DNA of 64,000 bases. Source: Gallionella sp. Its GTDB lineage: Bacteria; Pseudomonadota; Gammaproteobacteria; Burkholderiales; Gallionellaceae. The notes under the pieces were generated by a model that saw only the letters and a program-made list of their open reading frames with translations, was not told where the DNA came from and ran no database searches. The stretch is taken from assembly GCA_013044075.1 (NCBI GenBank), contig JABEVG010000004.1, positions 1 through 64,000 of the forward strand. The letters run 5' to 3'. This document shows positions 58,621 to 64,000 of this stretch, piece by piece. The position numbers and the translations under genes were made by a program. Position 1 is the stretch's first letter. Every line of letters starts with the position of its first letter.

Positions 58621-59487
58621 ATGCAAACCGTCCATTCAAACAGGCTGCATCAGTCACGTACCATCGAGCAGCTCATCACCGGCATCGCCACCTCGGATGG
58701 CGCGGGGGTGAAGCTGACGCGGGTACTCACCGGCAAGTTGCAACGTCGCCTTGATCCGTTTTTGATGCTGGATGCCTTCGGTAGCGACGACCCGGATGAT
58801 TACATCGCGGGCTTTCCCGACCATCCGCATCGCGGTTTCGAGACCATCACCTATATGCTGGCGGGCCGCATGCGTCACCGCGACAGTGCGGGCCACGAGG
58901 GTTTGCTGGAGAACGGCGGTGTGCAATGGATGACAGCCGGGCGCGGTGTGATCCACTCCGAGATACCCGAGCAAGAAGACGGGGTGATGGAAGGCTTTCA
59001 GTTGTGGCTCAACCTGCCCGCGCAACGCAAGATGAGTGAGCCCTGGTATCGCGACATTGCCAGCGCGCAGATTCCCGAATACGTCACGACGGACGGTGTG
59101 ACGGTACGTGTCATTGCCGGGAGCAGCAACGGCGTGGCGGGCGCGGTCAGCCGCGAGATCACCGAGCCGCTGTATCTCGACATTCATCTGTCCGCCGGGA
59201 CTTCGTTCTCGACCGCGTTACCGGCCACGCATAACGCTTTCATCTATGTGTATCGCGGTGCGGTGAAAGTCGGTGACACATGGGTGGAAGCCGAGCGCAT
59301 GGGCATCCTGAGCAATGCGCAGGACAGCGACGGCGTGACGATGTCGACGATAGAAGACACGCGCCTGATTCTGATTGCGGGCAAGCCGCTCAACGAGGGC
59401 ATCGTACAATACGGCCCTTTCGTGATGAACACCGAGCAAGAGATAGATGAAGCCATAAATGATTTCAGGGGCGGGCGATTGGCCTGA
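58621..59487 (+). CDS. Pirin family protein
   Basis: FPDHPHRGFETITYMLAGRMRHRDSAGHEGLLENGGVQWMTAGRGVIHSE. Confidence 0.96.
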   Translation: MQTVHSNRLHQSRTIEQLITGIATSDGAGVKLTRVLTGKLQRRLDPFLMLDAFGSDDPDDYIAGFPDHPHRGFETITYMLAGRMRHRDSAGHEGLLENGGVQWMTAGRGVIHSEIPEQEDGVMEGFQLWLNLPAQRKMSEPWYRDIASAQIPEYVTTDGVTVRVIAGSSNGVAGAVSREITEPLYLDIHLSAGTSFSTALPATHNAFIYVYRGAVKVGDTWVEAERMGILSNAQDSDGVTMSTIEDTRLILIAGKPLNEGIVQYGPFVMNTEQEIDEAINDFRGGRLA

Positions 59488-59530
59488 CCGAGTAACGTAG
59501 TACACGATTCATTCACATAAGGAAAACGAT

Positions 59531-60598
59531 ATGACCACCGCACTTTTTACACCTGCCACACTGGGCAAATTGCAACTCAAGAACCGCATCGTCATGGCTC
59601 CGTTGACGCGCTCCCGTGCGACGGGAAACGTGCCGAACGAGTTGATGGCGAAGTACTACAGCATGCGCGCCGCAGCCGGACTGATCATCACCGAAGGCGC
59701 ATCGCCCTCGCCGAATGGCTTGGGCTATGCGCGCATTCCCGGTATGTATTCGGACGCGCAAGTGCAGGGCTGGCTAGGCGTGACGGATGCGGTACACCGG
59801 GCGGGCGGCAAGATTTTCGTGCAGCTCATGCACTGCGGACGAGTCAGTCATCAGGCGAATATGCCGACGGGCAGCAGGGTGCTCGCACCTTCAGTCGTCG
59901 TCGCGCCGGGCGAGATGTGGACCGATAGCAGCGGGATGCAAGCCAACGCTACGCCCGACGCCATGACTGAAGCCGACATCGCGCAGGCTATCGCCGAATA
60001 TGCGACAGCCTGCAAACGTGCCATCGAGGCGGGCTTCGACGGGGTGGAGCTACATGGGGCGAATGGCTATCTGATCGACCAGTTCCTCAACACCGCTTCC
60101 AACCAACGTAGCGACCGGTGGGGCGGTAGTGTGGAGAACCGTATCCGCTTTGCGGTCGAGGTCGCCAAGGCTGCCGCCGCTGCCATCGGTGCGGAGCATA
60201 TCGGCATGCGCATCTCGCCCTACGGTGTGTTCAACGGCATGACTCCCGATGCCGAGATGGATGCCTTGTATGAACAGCTGATTGCGGAATTGAACCGCAT
60301 CGGTCTGATATACATCCACATCGTCGATCACAGTGCCATGGGTGCACCGGAAGTCAGTCCAGTGCTGAAAGCCAAGCTACGCGCCACGTTCAAGGGGTCG
60401 TACATCATGTCAGGCGGCTATGACGCGGCGCGTGCGAACGCCGATCTGGATGCCAAGCGCGGCGACCTGGTGGCCTTTGGCCGTCCGTTCATCTCCAATC
60501 CCGACCTGGTGCAAAAACTGCAAAGCGGAGCAGCATTGACCGCACCGGACATGAGCACGTTCTACACGCCGGGTGAAAAGGGTTACACGGATTATTGA
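59531..60598 (+). CDS. nemA: Alkene reductase (Old Yellow Enzyme family)
   Basis: LKNRIVMAPLTRSRA; GVELHGANGYLIDQFLNTASNQRSDRWGGSVENR. Confidence 0.93.
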   Translation: MTTALFTPATLGKLQLKNRIVMAPLTRSRATGNVPNELMAKYYSMRAAAGLIITEGASPSPNGLGYARIPGMYSDAQVQGWLGVTDAVHRAGGKIFVQLMHCGRVSHQANMPTGSRVLAPSVVVAPGEMWTDSSGMQANATPDAMTEADIAQAIAEYATACKRAIEAGFDGVELHGANGYLIDQFLNTASNQRSDRWGGSVENRIRFAVEVAKAAAAAIGAEHIGMRISPYGVFNGMTPDAEMDALYEQLIAELNRIGLIYIHIVDHSAMGAPEVSPVLKAKLRATFKGSYIMSGGYDAARANADLDAKRGDLVAFGRPFISNPDLVQKLQSGAALTAPDMSTFYTPGEKGYTDY

Positions 60599-60611
60599 GC
60601 ACTAATCGCCC

Positions 60612-60657
60612 TACGCAAAAGAGCCTGCCGATGAGAATCGGCAGGCTCTTTTGCGTA
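60612..60657. terminator. Bidirectional terminator hairpin between convergent genes
   Basis: Perfect 21-bp stem TACGCAAAAGAGCCTGCCGAT-GAGA-ATCGGCAGGCTCTTTTGCGTA. Confidence 0.85.
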
Positions 60658-60670
60658 TTGGGGTAGGACG

Positions 60671-61990
60671 CTATTTTGAGTGCAACTGGTTCAGTTGTTT
60701 CGCGATGACATCGTGATTCAGCCACAACACAGGACCGGCTGGATTGGAGGTCTCGTGGAACATCAACGGGCCGGTGCCTTCCAGCACCAGCGCGCTCAAA
60801 ATGTCCGTCACCAGCGCGTCGCGGCTGGTGTGCATCCTGGTGATCTCTTCGGATGTCCCTATCATCACGTCGGCGAGTTCCGCAGAGTTTGGCATCGGCC
60901 AGGCGGAAAAATCCCTGAATTTCTTCATGACATCGCTGGCATTGTAATTGTCGATCTTGGCCAGCAAACTTTCCAGGGTGAAGCCTGCTTGCAGTACGGC
61001 ACGACAGGCTTGCCACTGCGTTTCTGCCCACGCGCCGCCGCCCTCTTTGTGCAAGGCTTTCAGCAGGGGAAATAAAGAGAGTTCCACGCCGACGAAGATA
61101 TCCGACGAGTTGGTGCGTATCTCAGGACAGTTGTACACGGTCGCCTTGATGCCATGCTTCCAAGCATCTTCAGCGATCTGTTCCAGCCGCATCTTGGCAT
61201 GGCCTTGCGTGTAGCTGGTGTAAGTCTGCCACTGGTATTTATCGTCGATCAGGATCTCGGTGCCGTGGTAGCCGTAGGCGGTATAACGCACTTGGCCGCC
61301 GGTTTTTTCCAGACGTGCGCGTATCGCCGCACTGCCTTCGATGAGGTGCTGGAAAGTGTTGGCGGTGACTTCGTCGAAGTTCATCAGGATGAGTTTGCCC
61401 AGGTCGCTATTCAGCAGCGCGCCCGATGACAGAAAGCGTTCGCCGCGCCCCTTGTACACGCGGTTGGCGATCGCCAGAAATACCTTCACCTTGGGGATGC
61501 CGCCCGCCATGGTGTGGGCGAAGAAAGCGTTGCTGCCATCCGGGATCATGCCATCCAGCTGGCTCATCACCTGGGCCACGGAATTTTTGAAACGCTGCAC
61601 ACCGACTGCGCGGCATTTTTCGATATGCGACCAATCCAGCTTGTCGTCCTGCCAGCTCTTGAGGGTGAAGTCGGCGATCATGTCGGTGGGCGTGGGGGTG
61701 CCCGCCGGTGCATCGAGATCGAAGCCCGCCATCAGTGGCACGTTGATGATGCGCCCACCCAAATTCGCTTCGGCTGCGGCGAGTTCTTCTGCGGTCAGGG
61801 CGCGCAGCGCGTTGTTCTCATCGCGGCGACCCACGGTCACGCCGATGAGGGTCATGCCCGCCTTGCGCGCTTCGTTGATCAGACCGTTGGCATAGCCGCG
61901 TCCGAACAATTCGCCGAACAGCACGAAGACATCGCCTTTGCGGAAGATGTTGGTCTGCGGGACATCGCGTAGGGGAATAGGTGCTTGCAT
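60671..61990 (-). CDS. Conserved protein, possibly enoyl-ACP reductase FabMG family
   Basis: Nucleotide-binding-like N-terminus GDVFVLFGELFGRGYANGLINEARKAGMTLIGVTVGRRDENNALR; family name from memory only. Confidence 0.5.
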   Translation of the reverse strand: MQAPIPLRDVPQTNIFRKGDVFVLFGELFGRGYANGLINEARKAGMTLIGVTVGRRDENNALRALTAEELAAAEANLGGRIINVPLMAGFDLDAPAGTPTPTDMIADFTLKSWQDDKLDWSHIEKCRAVGVQRFKNSVAQVMSQLDGMIPDGSNAFFAHTMAGGIPKVKVFLAIANRVYKGRGERFLSSGALLNSDLGKLILMNFDEVTANTFQHLIEGSAAIRARLEKTGGQVRYTAYGYHGTEILIDDKYQWQTYTSYTQGHAKMRLEQIAEDAWKHGIKATVYNCPEIRTNSSDIFVGVELSLFPLLKALHKEGGGAWAETQWQACRAVLQAGFTLESLLAKIDNYNASDVMKKFRDFSAWPMPNSAELADVMIGTSEEITRMHTSRDALVTDILSALVLEGTGPLMFHETSNPAGPVLWLNHDVIAKQLNQLHSK

Positions 61991-62051
61991 CTGAGTGGCT
62001 CCGGTCGTAAGTGCTGCAAATTTAATAGTGGGCGATTCTAGCAGGTCGCGA

Positions 62052-63080
62052 TCATGCCCGAGTTTCGTTACTGATATGTATCAGTTGCGCCAGTTTGGTG
62101 TGCGCCGCGCCGCTGGCGATGACTTCGGCGGCGCGGCGCACACCCTCCGCCAGGGTCGCGGCGATACCGGACGCGTAGATTGCCGCACCGGCATTGAGCA
62201 GCACGATGTCGCGGGCCGGGCCGGGTTGGTTGTCGAGCACGCTGAGCAACATGGCTTTAGCCTGTTCAACATTCGTCACGCGCAGGGTGTCGAGCGAGGC
62301 GGCTTGCAGACCGAAATCGGCAGGCTGCACGGTGTACTCGCTGATATTGCCGTCTTTCAATTCGGCGACGGACGACGGTCCGCTGAGGGTGATCTCATCG
62401 AGACCATCGCAGCCGTTCACTACCAGCACATGACGGCTACCCAGGCGTTGCAGTACGCGCGCCTGGATGCCGACCAGATCGGGATGGAACACCCCCATCA
62501 CCTGATTGTCCGCCCCGGCGGGATTGGTCAGCGGCCCCAGTACGTTGAAGAGGGTGCGCACACCCAGTTCGCGGCGCACCGGTGCGGCGTGTTTCATCGC
62601 GCCGTGAAAATTGGGCGCGAACATGAACCCGATGCCGATCCGGTCGATGCTGTGTCCCACTTGTGCGGGCGTGAGATTGAGGTTCACCCCCAACGCTTCC
62701 AGCACGTCAGCCGAGCCGCAGGTGGACGACACCGAACGTCCGCCGTGCTTGGCGACCCGTGCGCCTGCCGCCGCCGCGACGAACGCGCTGGCGGTCGAGA
62801 TGTTGAAGGTGTGCGCCGCGTCGCCGCCCGTGCCGCACGTGTCCACCAGATGGTCGCGCTGGGTGACCGGCACCTTGGTGGAGAACTCGCGCATCACGAA
62901 CGCGGCGGCGGAGATCTCGCCTATGGTCTCCTTCTTGACGCGCAGACCCACCAGTATCGCGGCGATCATGGTGGGCGAGACTTCGCCGCCCATGATCTGG
63001 CGCATCAGCGACAGCATCTCGTCGTAAAAGATCTCGCGCTGCTCGATGAGACGCACCAGTGCCTGTTGCGGCGTGATCAT
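62052..63080 (-). CDS. trpD: Anthranilate phosphoribosyltransferase
   Basis: [49 protein letters not shown]. Confidence 0.97.
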   Translation of the reverse strand: MITPQQALVRLIEQREIFYDEMLSLMRQIMGGEVSPTMIAAILVGLRVKKETIGEISAAAFVMREFSTKVPVTQRDHLVDTCGTGGDAAHTFNISTASAFVAAAAGARVAKHGGRSVSSTCGSADVLEALGVNLNLTPAQVGHSIDRIGIGFMFAPNFHGAMKHAAPVRRELGVRTLFNVLGPLTNPAGADNQVMGVFHPDLVGIQARVLQRLGSRHVLVVNGCDGLDEITLSGPSSVAELKDGNISEYTVQPADFGLQAASLDTLRVTNVEQAKAMLLSVLDNQPGPARDIVLLNAGAAIYASGIAATLAEGVRRAAEVIASGAAHTKLAQLIHISNETRA

Positions 63081-63646
63081 GGCTTACCCTCCAGAAAATT
63101 CTTCAGCATGTCGTGACCGTGTTCGGTGAGGATGGATTCGGGATGGAACTGTACACCATGCACTGCCAGCGTCTTGTGGCGCACGCCCATGATCTCGCCG
63201 TCGTCCGTCCATGCTGTGATTTCGAGACAATCGGGCAGCGTCTCGCGCTCGATGACCAGCGAGTGATAGCGCGTCGCGGTGAACGGATTGGGTAAGCCGG
63301 TGAACACGCTGTTACTGCGGTGATGGATGAGCGAAGTCTTGCCGTGCATCAGCGTTTTGGCGTGGATGATCTTGCCGCCGAATGCCTGGCCGATGCTTTG
63401 ATGGCCGAGACACACGCCCAGCAGCGGAATTTTTCCAGCGAAATGTTGGATGGCCGCGACCGACACGCCCGCCTCGTTGGGTGTGCAAGGGCCGGGCGAG
63501 ATCACCAGATGCTGCGGATTTAATTTTTCAATCTGCCCGACGGTGATTTCGTCGTTGCGTTTCACCACGACCTCCGCGCCGAGTTCGGCGAAGTACTGCA
63601 CCAGGTTGTAGGTGAAGGAGTCGTAGTTGTCTATCATTAGTAACAT
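63077..63646 (-). CDS. trpG: Anthranilate synthase component II
   Basis: [51 protein letters not shown]. Confidence 0.97.
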   Translation of the reverse strand: MLLMIDNYDSFTYNLVQYFAELGAEVVVKRNDEITVGQIEKLNPQHLVISPGPCTPNEAGVSVAAIQHFAGKIPLLGVCLGHQSIGQAFGGKIIHAKTLMHGKTSLIHHRSNSVFTGLPNPFTATRYHSLVIERETLPDCLEITAWTDDGEIMGVRHKTLAVHGVQFHPESILTEHGHDMLKNFLEGKP

Positions 63647-63660
63647 GATTTATTCCGATC

Positions 63661-64000
63661 TTAGTTTTTCCGCATGATACTCAAAGCAACCGCCTCGGCG
63701 ACCTCTATACCATCCACGGCGGCGGACAATATCCCGCCCGCATAACCCGCGCCTTCGCCGGTCGGATACAAGCCACGCGTGTTGATGCTTTGCATGTCAT
63801 CCGCATTGCGCTTGATGCGTATCGGCGACGAGGTGCGCGTCTCCACACCGGTCAGCACGGCATCCGGCAGGTCAAAGTTTTTGATCTGTTTTGCGAACGC
63901 GGGCAGGGCTTCGCGTATCGCCGCGATAGCATAATCGGGCAGCGCGGTGGACAGGTCGGTGAGATGCACGCCTGGGGTGTAACTCGGCACGACATTGCCG
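63661..64000 (-). CDS. NAD(P)/FAD-dependent oxidoreductase, C-terminal part; 5' end outside window
   Basis: LYPTGEGAGYAGGILSAAVDGIEVAEAVA; frame open to window end. Confidence 0.75.
   Translation of the reverse strand, partial: GNVVPSYTPGVHLTDLSTALPDYAIAAIREALPAFAKQIKNFDLPDAVLTGVETRTSSPIRIKRNADDMQSINTRGLYPTGEGAGYAGGILSAAVDGIEVAEAVALSIMRKN

Overview
The window is a 64 kb chromosomal segment, probably from a betaproteobacterium (inferred from gene content and synteny: ppc/hemCDXY, rpsP-rimM-trmD-rplS, rng-maf-rlmH-rsfS-nadD, the BPSS1780 family, thrB2). It is mostly core genes, interrupted by two compact restriction-modification islands, all on the minus strand. Island 1 (about 10.3-16.6 kb) is a very tightly packed run: addiction-module antitoxin, RelE/ParE-type toxin, an unlisted 48-aa ORF, type III Mod, type III Res, and a Bro-N/DinD-like gene, abutting ygfA. 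Island 2 (about 29.7-38.7 kb) is a type I system, hsdM-hsdS-dinD-fic-[hsdR 5' remnant]-yjjJ(HipA-like)-hsdR, abutting uvrD. The most unusual sequence-level signal is that several distinct families of short palindromic (REP-like) repeats lie inside open reading frames and stay in frame (aceF, mod, polA, uvrD, hsdR, hsdS, dinD). One ~47-bp core is read in opposite orientations in polA and uvrD, giving unrelated peptides. Other points of note are a LOV-GGEEF diguanylate cyclase, a Rossmann-PAS-GGDEF fusion, a 5'-duplication scar of hsdR, a 5'-truncated MEKHLA gene, and DinD-like genes in both R-M islands. I saw no CRISPR array, rRNA or tRNA. All product calls come from reading motifs; no database search was run.
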